64,000 nt of DNA. Source: Triangularia verruculosa. Lineage: Eukaryota > Ascomycota > Sordariomycetes > Sordariales > Podosporaceae. Positions 11,405-22,134 of this stretch are shown here, piece after piece (position 1 is the stretch's first letter; each line of letters starts with the position of its first letter). Location of the stretch: positions 1-64,000 of the forward strand of contig MU863943.1 in the NCBI GenBank assembly GCA_033296885.1, in the 5' to 3' direction. A model generated the notes under the pieces. The model saw only the letters and a list, made by a program, of their open reading frames with translations, was not told the origin of the DNA and ran no database searches. The translations under genes were made by a program, and so were the position numbers.

Positions 11405-12820
11405 TGTGTCTGTCTGTTCTGAACAACCGTTATGAAGCCGTTGGGGCAACAGAAAAGAAGCTTGGCCTGGACAAGCTCTGGACAAGCTCTCCCAGCCGGC
11501 CGACGACAAACAGCGGGTCTCCGTTTGGAGCTCAGGTTACACTAAAAATCCCGGCCGCAGCAAGTCGGCGTTTTCGGAGCTAAAGGGTGCCCGGCTTGTG
11601 GCTGCGTCTTCAACTCAGGTCGTCCTTCCTACTTCCTCAGAGACGGTTGGATTTGGATGTTGAAGTCCGTGTCAAGGACGTTGCGGGCTGGTGCATGTTG
11701 AAGCAAAAGTTTATTGTCGGATCCTCCGGGGCTGCCCACCCTCCAATCCAAGACGTCAGAGCACCACCGGGCGAGACAGCGGAATATTCCTCGAGACAAC
11801 GGGATGTCCGGCACCGATTCTTGTCAGCCTCATTGATCAGCTTATTAGGATGCTATCTCGTAACACCGAGTTAACACCTTTGGTGTAGCCTACAGCGATA
11901 GCGAGAATGCACATTCAGTAATGTCGAATAGAACGATGCTCAGGGTTAGGGTCATCTCAAGAGGCTGGAATGGAATTGATCACGGAACACTTGTCCAACC
12001 TCTCAACTCTTTCAGTTTGGTAAACTGCATGCACTCCGCGTTTCAGTAAATGGCCGGCATTGGCCCCAGCCATTGTTTTTATCGAGAGGTTTCTCTTTCC
12101 CCGCCTTCTGAGCCCTGCAGCGTCAAAGCAAACAGACCCTGGCATCTGGAAGAAATAACTTCAGACTCCGTTGTATCTTCAGAAAGCATGGTTTCGTGGA
12201 CAACAGAAAACAACCGTGTGCCATAATCTCGACTCAGATCCTAGCTTCATCACGAGACTCTCAGTCTTACATGGCTCTCACGTTTCCTGCCACCATCTAC
12301 GCGTTCCCACCCTCCACTGCGGCTTGGAGATCGCGTCCCGCCCTACAAGGCTCGAAAAGGAAACTCTATTAAGACACCACTCCCGCTGACGGACGATGGA
12401 GTCCCGCCCCCGGCAATACACTCGGGACAGGCTGTTATTGTCCAACTGGAAGAATTACACGATTCATTCCCCCCATGATTTTGCAGGGACCTTGCCTGCA
12501 TCAGTCCGTCGACATGTCAGTGCTCACCTGCCAGCATAGGATCCTGTTTTGGTATTGGTCGCTCGTCACCAAGTCCCGAGCAAGTCCCGAGTAGGGTCTG
12601 TGTGCGGGTGGGTTGGACCCCGGCTGGCGTGGACGTCATATGCCAATGCCACCACACGCCCGTCCAACCGGCCAACTTATAAGTTCATAGACGAGTCTTT
12701 CATCTGGAGCCGTCACACACCATACAGCAATCCCGCCATTCTAGAAATTCTATCCTCACTCTATCTCAGCCCGTTTGTTTACCTTTTTTACTTGCCTAAA
12801 TCAGGCAGTTCTCCTCCGAT
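11405..12820. promoter_or_regulatory. Divergent intergenic region, AIM32-like / unknown gene
   Basis: 1.4 kb between a minus-strand and a plus-strand start. No gene is supportable; several short open frames overlap on both strands. It should contain both promoters. Confidence 0.5.
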
Positions 12821-13957
12821 ATGATGGAGCACCTCAAGAGCGGTTCGGTGATCAGTTCCCCCGTGGTGTCCAAGGGAAATTCCGGGCCGAAACTACGAAA
12901 GAAGCTTAGAAAGACGGTATCAAAACAACGAAGCACCGTTGCTTGGCGGCTCGGCCTGTCAAGCTCAAAGTCCAACAAGAAGAATAAATCCGAAACATCA
13001 GACAAGCCGCCCGTGTTGGCATTGCCCTCTCCCGATCTAAGCGATCCAAAATGGTCGGAATTTTTCAGGAATGGCGGCTGCTTTTATCCCCAGGAACAGC
13101 CTAGGGAATCACCAAAGCCATCAGAGTCGCAGGAGATTCTACAAGAACACCAGATCGTCCCTGAGCTTTCGCATCTTGTCATCAGCGACAGCGACGCCCA
13201 GAAGCGAATGTCAATGTGTTCGAACTCGGATTCGCCAGCAAGCCCAAGGTCGGCTATGAGACGGCGGGCAAAGACACCTATATTCTCCATCGGGCAGCTG
13301 GAGGGCATCCCAAGACCAACCAATGCATTGGCGAGAGCGTCGACTGTTGAGCTCATCGCTGAACAGTACCGAGCTCTTCTGGAGTCAGAAAACGCAGCTC
13401 ATACCGAGTCTCAGTCGGAACCACCGCCTTCGCGACAGGAGCCAGAACATCCGCTACATATCAGACGACAGCGGAGTTCTGGTCATCTGCAAGATCACCC
13501 TGCGGAATCGGTCACCAACTCGCCGATATCAGACGACGGAACGCTGGTGTCGTTCGAGGAGGAAACAGTCTACTTCAAACCGGTGTCTTTCTCGCCTGCA
13601 CCATCACCAACATTGCCTCCGCAGCGGCTTGCACACACGCCGGCACCTGATAATCTAAGTCTTCAAATATGTCTGGATTTGCTTACCAGAGATCTGGCGT
13701 CTGCTCTTGGTAGTAGACCAAGCCGGACGAATTCGGAGACATCGGCGCTGCAGATCTGGGTTATGATTGAGGCTTATGAGAGGTTACGGGATCAGTTGTC
13801 GAGTGCTGGGTTGGGGTGTGAGGAGTACGGGGCGATGGAGTCGATGCTGAACTTGTGGTTGCGGGCGCTTTATTCGATACATGACAATCTTACGGGGAGC
13901 GATCAACAGAGCGAGAGTGATTATGGATACGAGCTCGGGACAGAGGAGCTGGATTAG
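12821..13957 (+). CDS. Conserved fungal protein of unknown function
   Basis: Single open frame of 378 aa; two adjacent ATGs (12821 and 12824) could serve as the start. The N-terminus is basic (KLRKKLRKTVSKQR). Next comes a short conserved-looking block, DLSDPKWSEFFRNGGCFYP, then about 150 residues rich in Ser, Pro, Glu and Gln that are probably disordered. The C-terminal 100 residues look folded and helical (LQICLDLLTRDLASALG, then SALQIWVMIEAYERLRDQL and an LWLRALYSIHDNL helix), followed by an acidic end. I do not recognise a named domain. Homologues may sometimes be labelled as a swi10-type protein because the true Rad10/Swi10 gene starts 434 bp downstream. No membrane segment or signal peptide is evident. 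Confidence 0.75.
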   Translation: MMEHLKSGSVISSPVVSKGNSGPKLRKKLRKTVSKQRSTVAWRLGLSSSKSNKKNKSETSDKPPVLALPSPDLSDPKWSEFFRNGGCFYPQEQPRESPKPSESQEILQEHQIVPELSHLVISDSDAQKRMSMCSNSDSPASPRSAMRRRAKTPIFSIGQLEGIPRPTNALARASTVELIAEQYRALLESENAAHTESQSEPPPSRQEPEHPLHIRRQRSSGHLQDHPAESVTNSPISDDGTLVSFEEETVYFKPVSFSPAPSPTLPPQRLAHTPAPDNLSLQICLDLLTRDLASALGSRPSRTNSETSALQIWVMIEAYERLRDQLSSAGLGCEEYGAMESMLNLWLRALYSIHDNLTGSDQQSESDYGYELGTEELD

Positions 13958-14391
13958 ATGGATGATACCCTGGATATGAGGAGATATGATGACGTGGGAT
14001 GACTTGGGGGGATTGAATACTAAGGCGTTTCTGGCTGTGTTATCGCATTTTGCAGGTTGAGGATATTCTGAGACTTTGAACTACGATTCAATGTACCACT
14101 ATGAAAATATATATAAACAGCATTCTTTGATATCTATTTTTGCATGGCCACCAGGCACAGCAGCGCTCTCAAAGTTCTGCCGCTGAATGATCTCATACCC
14201 CGCATCCTCACCCCCCGCCTTTAGCGACTGCGACGTCCCCACCTCGCTCGGCCACTGCCGAAGCCCCCATTCTTGGCACGGTTGCTAGCGCCAGATTCAC
14301 CGCCCCACCTCAGCGCGTCACTGCCAACTGGAAGCCATCGCCAAAGCCTAGGCAGAAACATTCACCACCAACTCACTGTCAAACCGACATA
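13958..14391. other. Intergenic region before rad10
   Basis: 434 bp between two plus-strand genes. It must hold the 3' end of the upstream gene (an AT-rich stretch lies at 14101-14120) and the rad10 promoter. Nothing else is evident. Confidence 0.5.
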
Positions 14392-15694
14392 ATGGACGAT
14401 GATTTTGGAGCCGACGCCGAGTTTCTGGACGCATTAGCTTCCTCCGCCGACGCTATCTCTTCCTTGAACAGCAATACCACCAGAAATCAACCACAACCAC
14501 CACCAAACCCCCGCCCGCCAGGTCCGCCTGCGTTCCTACCGCCTAAAATCCAACAACCTGTCCCGCAACGATTAGAACGACCCCCTCCCCCTCAGCAACA
14601 CATCTCCGCCGCCGGGAAAACCGCCCAACCAGCAAAAATCATCCAACCAACCCCTCAAGCCTTGCCATCTAGAGGGGGGTCAGGATCCTCAATCTTGGTG
14701 TCCCCACGACAAAAGGGGAATCCAGTATTATCCTGCATAAAATCCACAGCTTGGGAGTACTCCGACATCCCCGCCGATTACACCCTCGGTCTCACCACCT
14801 GCGCTCTGTTCCTCAGGTAAACTTCCCCTCCCTCTCCCATTCTATTCTCACCCGTTCTCTAACATGAATTTTTACCCCAGCCTAAAATACCACCGCCTCC
14901 ACCCGGAATACATCTACACCCGGATCCGCAACCTTCAGCAGAAATACCTCCTCCGTTTACTCCTCTGTCTAGTCGACATCCCCCACCACGAGGACTCCCT
15001 CCGCGAATTGTCAAAAACCTCGCTTATTAATAACGTGACGGTTATATTATGTTGGAGCGCGGCAGAAGCGGCACGGTATCTGGAGTTATACAAGAGTTAT
15101 GAACATGCGAGTCCGGCAGCGATAAAAGGACAGCAGGCTACGGGGTACGCGGAGAGGTTGGTCGAGTTTGTGACGGTGCCGAGGGCGGTTAACAAGGCGG
15201 ATGCGGTGGCGCTGGTGGGGACGTTTGGGAGTTTGAGGGGGGCGGTGAATGCAGAGGGAGAAGTGCTGGGGACGGTGGGGGGGTGGGGGGAGAGGAAGGT
15301 TAAGGCTTGGACGAGGGCGGTGGAGGCGCCTTTTCGGGGGAGGAAGTTGACGGCGCAGGGGAGGGGGAGGGGGGTTTTGGATAGGGCGGTTGGGATTGGG
15401 GGTGTGCCATCGAGTAGTAGGGCGGGAAGTCAAGGGGTGAGGAAGACGGGAGGGGGGACGGTGAAGAGGGTGGGGAAGAGTCTGGAGGTGGTGGGGGAGG
15501 TGAGGTTGGGGAGTGAAGATGAGGATGAGGATGAGGAGGGGGCAGAGGCTATGAGGGGGGTTGAGGGAGGGGAGGGAGGTGAGCAAGGGGACAGTCAGAT
15601 GGCGACGGGTACAGCATCGGCTGTGAAGAGGAAGGAACCTGAGCTTGGTGAGGGAATTGCTGCTGCGCTTGCGAAGTTGAGGAATACTGGTTGA
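14392..15694 (+). CDS. rad10: DNA excision repair protein Rad10/ERCC1/Swi10
   Basis: Two exons: 14392-14816 and 14881-15694. The 64-nt intron has a GTAAAC donor, a CTAAC branch site and a CCCCAG acceptor; the join reads LFLS|LKYHRLHPEY. The product is 412 aa. A Pro/Gln-rich N-terminus leads to the central domain: NPVLSCIKSTAWEYSDIP, DYTLG, HPEYIYTRIRNL, then DSLRELSKTSLINNVTVILC. A helix-hairpin-helix segment follows (FGSLRGAVNAEGE, then GGWGERKVKAW). ERCC1/Rad10 is the non-catalytic partner of the XPF/Rad1 structure-specific endonuclease, acting in nucleotide excision repair, interstrand crosslink repair and single-strand annealing in the nucleus. The C-terminal ~130 residues are a Gly/Arg/Glu-rich extension. 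Base composition changes sharply near 15050, from C-rich to very G-rich. Confidence 0.93.
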
Positions 15695-17618
15695 ATGAGA
15701 GACTGAAAATGGATTTGGGTCGGAATATCCGGTAGGCTTTCTTCGGTGAAAAAACAGCAAGACCAGTTAGTCAGACCAGACGGAACCCTGGGTTTGCAAT
15801 ACCTCGACACAACATGCCGCTAGCGCAGAGATGAGTTGTTTGGCATTTTTTGCTAGTCAGGGGCATTCTGTTATATCAAGGTTTCTCGACGTTGATGCGG
15901 TGTGCTTGTTTGACCGAAAGGGGGTTGAATATGAGGTCCGATCTGCTGTGTGAGGTCCCGTATCGGCGGTTTGCCCATTCAAAGTAACGATACGCAACAG
16001 CTGAAAGCGTCTTTCTGGGAGGTAGAAGAAGAAGGTTGGGAATGTATTGGAATACATGTGGGTTTTTTTTTTGTCAGTTCATTGAATAGATAACTTGAGG
16101 ATTGAACGGCAATCATGGGCTTCTTTTGGAACGGCCTGGTTGTGGTCGAGGGATTCCATGGAATCTTGGGAAAGAAACTTTGATTATTGATGTTCAGGCA
16201 GGTAGTTTGGATGGAAAGGGCGTGCGGGTGGCTGCGTTGGTGTGTGGATGGTGGTCCACATGGTCGACACCCTTGTGACGGTGTTCCATGCATGAATGGT
16301 TGCTTCGGATTTATGCGGGGAGGCGGGTTTTGAGAAGGAGAGACAGACGGCCTTTCGTCACACAGTATGCTCTGGGATATTAGGGGATATGTTTTGATGT
16401 TTGGGATAGGGAAGGGGAGGGTGTTATGACTGGATGGATGGATGTTGCTCGACGTTTTAGATACCAGAGGTAGGCTGATGGTGCATAAGGTTGATCTCCC
16501 ACTGGACCAATAGATACTGGATGACATGCTTGGTAATTGCACAGATGAGATGAGATGAGATGGGACCTAGTAATTAGAGGATTTAGTCAGGCACCCACCA
16601 GAGGGGAAGAAATTCAAGTTTTGGGTCAGACGGCGCGGGTTCAGACAGCGCGGGTCCCGGGGAAATGATGAGGTCAGAAGGTTGGCTTTTTTTTGAGGTG
16701 CTACCGTCGACGTGGAGTTGCAGCAGTTTGGTTTGTTATCCTTTGAGACAGGACATGTGCTGGGGTGAGGCTACCTGCTTGATTAGGCAGGTATTGAAGG
16801 GGATTGTCCAATCATGTTTGGGAGTGTGTATCGTGTTGAGTTGTGGGTGGTTCGGCATTTATTTCGACAGCAACAATGATCGATAACTTCCTTGATTCTG
16901 GAAGGAGAAAGGATATGGCGCGAAGGGATTGAGTTTACGCTTTTCACCGCAGTCACCGTGGCTCGGTGTGGGTATTGCAACGGTCTGCCAGAGCACCGCT
17001 TCGCTCAAACGCCAGTGTGCTTTGCATTGCAGATGTGCGGGTACGGGGTAGGTCCGCATATATGTCGTCCGACTCGCTAGCATAGTTGTTTGACTAACTA
17101 AACACCACCAACCGGGGATGAGGGGAGGTTAGGTTGAATCTGAGTCCCAAGGTCCAAGGTCCAAGGTCTGATGGAGACCCATGAATGATAGGATAGCAAT
17201 CTATTTACTTACCATGAGTAGGGAAAAGGCGGAGGGGGGAGGGGGAGGGGACTAGGTGGTTTGCCCTGGCTTTAATGATGTCTCTTACCCAGTGGGTTGC
17301 AATTCTCTGACCACCCTTCCCTCTCTATTCTTTTTTGTTGCTGACACGAAGAAACTTGGGGGGGGGCGTGTTTTTCTTGATCTCTTATTCGGATAGGTAT
17401 ATCATAGCGTATTCCTCTCGCTTTTTACACCGACCCTCGTTTTCTTATTTCATCCCCAGTTTCTATGTTGATTCCCCACCATTTAGTTGCTCATATGAAA
17501 GACTGTTTCTTTGATCTCGAGCTCCCAAATCCCTCCCTTCCTTTCCAAGTTATTCGAAACTGCCCTGTTTATTCCCTTGTTTTGAAAGAGAGCAACAAGC
17601 TTTGAAGCATAAACTGCC
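15695..17618. other. 1.9-kb intergenic region, rad10 / GH47
   Basis: Between two plus-strand genes. The longest open frame (15979-16542 minus, 187 codons) has no recognisable domain. A pyrimidine-rich stretch at about 17320-17470 precedes the GH47 gene and probably belongs to its promoter or 5' UTR. A tandem duplication (GGTCCAA units) lies at about 17151-17167. Confidence 0.5.
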
Positions 17619-19411
17619 ATGCATATCTTCAGAGGAGTAGCCGCCTTTTTGGCAGCAAGCCACTCCGTTGCGGCGGCGGCTTCTACAGCAGAACAACAAC
17701 AACAAGCCTCGCCATCATCGGCACCAGAGGCACCAGGCGAAAAGCTCCCGCCGTACCGGCATCCAAAGTACCACCCCAGCCCCAAACGGGCGAGCGCGGT
17801 GAAGCAGGCGTTTAGGATATCATGGGATGGGTACTACAAGCATGCCTTTCCGCATGACTCCCTCAGGCCGGCGACGAATGGATTTGCGGATGATAGGTAT
17901 GTTTTTTCTGTGCTGAACCATAGTGGTGATGTTGGCTAATATATGGTTGTGATAGGAACGGATGGGGAGCAAGCGCAGTCGACGCCTTCAGCACGGCGCT
18001 GATCATGGGGGAGTACAGGATCGTCGACCAAATCTTGAAGTACGTCCCGGAGATTAACTTTAATCGTACCAATTCGGAAGTGTCGCTGTTTGAGACGACG
18101 ATCAGGTATTTGGGTGGGCTTTTGTCTGGTATGTCCCTCCCATCTTTTTCATTCTGAGAACAGGAGTTGATGCTGAGTCGAAAAGCATACGATCTTATTA
18201 CTGGACCCCTAAAGCCGCATTTCAACTACACCGACCACCAGACTGGTGCTATTCTGCAGCAGGCGAAACGTCTGGCGGATAACCTCAAGGTCGCCTTCAA
18301 CACACCCAGCGGAATCCCGGATAACGATCTTTTCTTTGGTCCGCCGAGGAAGAAGGGGTCAAAGTCCAATGGGCTGGCTACCGCTGGGACTCTGGTGCTG
18401 GAATGGACGAGACTGTCTGATCTCACTGGCGATTCGCAGTATGAGAAACTAGCGCAAAAGGCAGAGAAGTATCTGTTGCACCCCCGTCCGGCGCTTGGGG
18501 AGCCGTTCCCGGGGTTGCTAGGGGCGTCAGTCAACCTCGAGACGGGGTTATTCGAAAACGGCGCTGGCGGCTGGGGAGGGGGGACAGATTCGTTTTACGA
18601 GTATCTCATCAAGATGTACCTGTACGATTCGACCAAGTTTGGGGAGTACCGTGACCGGTGGGTGCTGGCTGCCGATTCTTCGATTAGGTATCTGATCTCC
18701 CACCCTGCCACCCGCCCGGATCTTACGTTCCTGGCAATGTGGCGGGATCGAACACTCCATTACTTCTCCGAGCACCTCGCCTGCTTCAACGGGGGGAATT
18801 TCATCCTGGGGGGTCTAACCCTCGACGAACCGGCCTACCTCCGCTTCGGGCTTGAGCTTGTTGCCGGCTGCCACGCAACATACACCAGCACCCTCACTGG
18901 CATCGGCCCGGAGATTTTCCAGTGGCAGGACAGCCGTACCCCCCTCAACAGCTCAAATAACCCCGGCCCTCCGGCCGATCAGAAGAAATTGTATGAAAGA
19001 GCCGGGTTTTGGATTACGAATGGGGGGTATCAGTTGCGGCCGGAGGTGATTGAGAGTTACTATTATGCGTACCGGGCGACGGGGGACAAGAAATATCAGG
19101 AGTGGGCTTGGGAGGCGTTTGTGGCGATTAATGCGACGTGTAGGGTGGGCAGTGGGTATAGCAGTTTGGCGGATGTGAACAAGCAGGAGGGAGGGGGGTG
19201 GACGGATTTCCAGGAGAGTTTTTGGTTTGCAGAGGTGATGAAGTATGCGTATTTGATCTTTGCCGAGGACGCGCCGTGGCAGATTCGGGCGGATCATGAG
19301 AATCAGTTTGTGTTTAATACCGAGGCACATCCGATTAGGATTGCGGGGGGCAAGGAGAGGTATGGCGGGTGGGGGAAGGGGAAGGGGGAGGGGAAGGGGA
19401 TGGAAAAGTAA
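17619..19411 (+). CDS. Secreted class I alpha-1,2-mannosidase, GH47
   Basis: Three exons: 17619-17896, 17956-18128 and 18186-19411. Introns are 59 and 57 nt, both with GTATGT donors. The second acceptor was chosen at AAAAG|CATACG because it gives GGLLS|AYDLI, the conserved GH47 sequence. The product is 558 aa. Residues 1-22 form a signal peptide (MHIFRGVAAFLAASHSVAAA). Family motifs in order: QAFRISWDGYYKHAFPHD, NGFADDRNGWGASAVDA, LFETTIRYLGGLL, GGWGGGTDSFYEYLIKMYL, HLACFNGGNFILGG, then YQLRPEVIESYYYAYRATGD. GH47 enzymes cut alpha-1,2-linked mannose from N-glycans with Ca2+; secreted fungal forms act outside the cell or in the secretory pathway. The last ~20 residues are a Gly/Lys repeat tail of doubtful function. 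The tRNA-Gly gene lies 280 bp downstream. Confidence 0.93.
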
Positions 19412-19690
19412 ACAAATGGGATAGATATTGTGTGAAGGGCTGGAGTTGGAGGGCGTGAAATTTGGACGAGGTTAAAATACTGGCATGTTGTTATTTTCTC
19501 TCAAGTACATATATAACACTACGCCCTTGACATTGAAATCAGATTTGGTTGACTATTCCAATAGCATGAGAGTTGAAAGGTTCGTGAAGGGTCGCGGTGG
19601 TTATCACCTGGAGCTCAATTGACATGTACTCCACCCACCTCTGCACAAGAACCCACCTCCCGCTTAAATTCTGCAACAAATCAAGTAACA

Positions 19691-19761
19691 GCATCAGTGG
19701 TTTAGTGGTAAAATCCATCGTTGCCATCGATGGGCCCCGTGTTCGATTCACGGCTGATGCA
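19691..19761 (+). tRNA. tRNA-Gly (anticodon GCC)
   Basis: A 71-nt cloverleaf without intron. The acceptor stem pairs GCATCAG with CTGATGC plus discriminator A. The D arm contains TGGTTTAGTGGTA (A box). The anticodon stem CATCG/CGATG encloses loop TTGCCAT with anticodon GCC. The T arm is CCGTG-TTCGATT-CACGG (B box). The CCA end is not encoded, as expected for a nuclear gene. Confidence 0.97.
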
Positions 19762-19780
19762 TCCCAATTTCTCTTTTGCA

Positions 19781-19787
19781 TTTTTTT
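19781..19787 (+). terminator. RNA polymerase III terminator of tRNA-Gly
   Basis: A run of seven T starting 20 nt after the tRNA 3' end, preceded by a weaker T4 at 19774-19777. T runs of this kind terminate RNA polymerase III. Confidence 0.8.
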
Positions 19788-19872
19788 CAATTCTCTATAT
19801 TGATAACCCTTTTTGTCCACCCCTTTCCCCCCTTTTCTTTTAAACTATCCCTCTACCTACCTCCATCAACAC

Positions 19873-21234
19873 TCAGATCTTCTCCCCCTCCAAAACCCCC
19901 CTCGCCTCCTCCGTCCTCCACCAACTTTTTCCTTCAACCCCCGGGAACCCAAACCGTTCCATACTCTCCTCCTTCATCTGCACCGAATACCCCGGCTCGG
20001 TAGGAGTGACATAATACCCCTTCTCAATCACACTCGGATTGACAAAGTGCTCATGCAAATGATCAACATACTCCAACACCGACTTCTTCCCGCTCGCCAC
20101 GACGTAATCAATCGTGGACAAATGCTGGGTGTACTCCGGCAGCCCTACCCCCCCTGAATGCGGCACGATCGGGACGTTGAATTTCTTCGCCATCAAAAGG
20201 ACAGCAAGCACCTCGTTGACACCGCCTAACCGGCACGCATCGATTTGGCAGACGTCAATAGCCCCAGACATGAGAAACTGCTTGAACATGACCCTGTTCT
20301 GACACATCTCCCCAGTAGCAACCTTGATGTTGTATGGCTTCAGCGCGTTCTTGATGGCGAGGTGCCCGAGGACGTCGTCAGGGGAGGTCGGCTCCTCAAT
20401 GAACCAGGGCTTGAACCGTGCGAGGGAGGTCATGTGGGAAATCGCCTCGGGGACAGACCACACTTGATTCGCGTCTACCATGAGGACGTGCCCCTCGCCC
20501 AGCACCTCCCTCGCCACCGTCAGTCTCTTGATGTCCTCCTCCAGCGACCCGCCGACTTTGAGCTTGAAGTGGCGGTACCCCTGCGCGACGGTTTCCTGTA
20601 GTAAATCTCGCATTTTTTGCTCGCCGTACCCAAGCCATCCGGCACTGGTGGTGTAAGCAGGCACAGCCTCGTTTCTTTCCGCCTCTTTTATTCTCTCTTC
20701 CTTCCCCACTGCCATTTCTTTCAGTATATGCAGGGCTTCTTCGGGGGTGATGGCGTCGGTGATGTACCGGAAATCGATACAGTCAACAAATTCCTCTGGC
20801 GTCATGTCCGCCACCACTTTCCAGACGGGTTTGCCTAGGGTTTTTGCCCACAGATCCCAGAGCGCGTTGACGACGGCGCCGAGGGCGAGGTGGATCACGC
20901 CTTTTTCCGGGCCGATCCAGCGGAGCTGGGAGTCGTTTACTAGGTACCGCCAGGTTTTTCCCCAGTTGGAGGAGACGAGGGAGGATAGGGGCCGGTTGAG
21001 GAGGCGGGGGGCGAGGTGGGCGATGGCGGAGCAGACTAGGTCGTTGCCGCGGCCGATGGTGAAGGTCATGCCGTGGCCGGTGAACTCGGACGAGTCGGTT
21101 TCGAGGATGCAGTAGGCGGCCGAGTAATCTCCTGCTGCGTTCATGGCGTCGGAGCCGGTTTTGTCTAGGGAGGTGGGGAAGCGGACGTCGCGGGTTGAGA
21201 AGGAGGTTATGGTTATTTCTTTGGGCGTCGTCAT
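19873..21234 (-). CDS. lgd1: L-galactonate dehydratase (enolase superfamily)
   Basis: Single exon of 453 aa from ATG at 21234. It is closely similar throughout to the fungal LGD1/GaaB and ENOSF1 L-fuconate dehydratase group of the mandelate racemase/enolase superfamily. Visible blocks are TSLDKTGSDAMNAAGDYSAA, GHGMTFTIGRGND, GWLGYGE, the FKLKVGG lysine motif, VDANQVW and FIEEPTSPDD (Mg2+ ligands), ATGEMCQNR and VPHSGGVGLPEY with the catalytic His. The enzyme dehydrates L-galactonate to 2-keto-3-deoxy-L-galactonate, the second step of fungal D-galacturonate (pectin) catabolism, in the cytosol. An ENOSF1-like L-fuconate activity cannot be excluded from sequence. It shares a 900-bp divergent upstream region with a DJ-1/PfpI gene; no partner pathway gene is nearby. 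Confidence 0.9.
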   Translation of the reverse strand: MTTPKEITITSFSTRDVRFPTSLDKTGSDAMNAAGDYSAAYCILETDSSEFTGHGMTFTIGRGNDLVCSAIAHLAPRLLNRPLSSLVSSNWGKTWRYLVNDSQLRWIGPEKGVIHLALGAVVNALWDLWAKTLGKPVWKVVADMTPEEFVDCIDFRYITDAITPEEALHILKEMAVGKEERIKEAERNEAVPAYTTSAGWLGYGEQKMRDLLQETVAQGYRHFKLKVGGSLEEDIKRLTVAREVLGEGHVLMVDANQVWSVPEAISHMTSLARFKPWFIEEPTSPDDVLGHLAIKNALKPYNIKVATGEMCQNRVMFKQFLMSGAIDVCQIDACRLGGVNEVLAVLLMAKKFNVPIVPHSGGVGLPEYTQHLSTIDYVVASGKKSVLEYVDHLHEHFVNPSVIEKGYYVTPTEPGYSVQMKEESMERFGFPGVEGKSWWRTEEARGVLEGEKI

Positions 21235-22134
21235 CTTGGGAATCTTATGTGTGAGTCTTGAGTTATACTCGGTGATGAACGAAGGTGACTTGTTATGTCT
21301 GAACTTTTGAGCTGAAGGTGTTTAGGACAGGCTCGAAAAGAAAGGTAAGGGGCAAATCCTAGGTAAATACCATCATTGTTCATCAGGGTGCATAGCTCCG
21401 ATCGAGGAACGCGGGGCAGCTTGGGGATAGCTCGGGTTGGTGAGGGGAACAGTGGGGTGAAACTGGGGAACGGCAGTCCAAGGAACACGGTTTGATTGAT
21501 GGATAAATCGTGGGGGAATAATACGACTCTATGACTTGACCGTCTGTTTGGGGTCAACATCGGGTCGGGTCAATTGGTGTCGAGGTTGTAGGTGGTAATT
21601 ACCCCTTTTTCGATTCAGGGGTAAGCAAACGAGTCATGATCTGGATTGGTACCTGAGCAGTCTGACGTAAATAAACAATGACTCGCCCTAAGAATTCAAA
21701 CTCCGACATCACTACGGAACTGAGCATGTTTCGATGCGGCTATGTGTCTTGTGGAACAAAGATTGGAACAAATGTCTCGTCACCATCCGACAAGAGTCGG
21801 ATCAGATAAATCGCCGATGGGAGCTTGTATAGCGCAAGGGAGGCGAAGGGGACTCTCAGATTCAGTTGCGACTTGTTGCGCAGAAAGTGAAGGAGACATG
21901 ATGTTGAACGCGTGGACCCTCGGACGTTCTCTAGGAGCCGTGTTCACCACGGAGCTTTCATGGCCAAGACAATTGATGGTCAAGCTCCGACTGCCAGTCG
22001 GAACATAGCTCTCACAGCCGATACGAATGTGCCCGAAGTTAAATAGTCTGGACGTTCCCGTCCCCAAGTGTCTATCCTCGCTTCATCATCATCAGCTTAG
22101 TACCATATCGACCATCAGTCCAAACTTACTCACA
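21235..22134. promoter_or_regulatory. Shared divergent promoter, lgd1 / DJ-1-like gene
   Basis: The 900 bp between the two start codons contain no supportable gene. CCAAT/ATTGG cores occur near 21571, 21644 and 21761, but none matches the YCCNCCAAT element reported for the galacturonate regulator GaaR. Regulation by galacturonate is therefore not shown. Confidence 0.5.

Noticed and set aside
15979..16542. 187-codon minus frame between rad10 and GH47
   Set aside because: Low-complexity Ser/Pro/Ile sequence with no domain and no splice partner.
21235..22134. GaaR-type galacturonate response element in the lgd1 promoter
   Set aside because: The three CCAAT cores seen do not match YCCNCCAAT on either strand.
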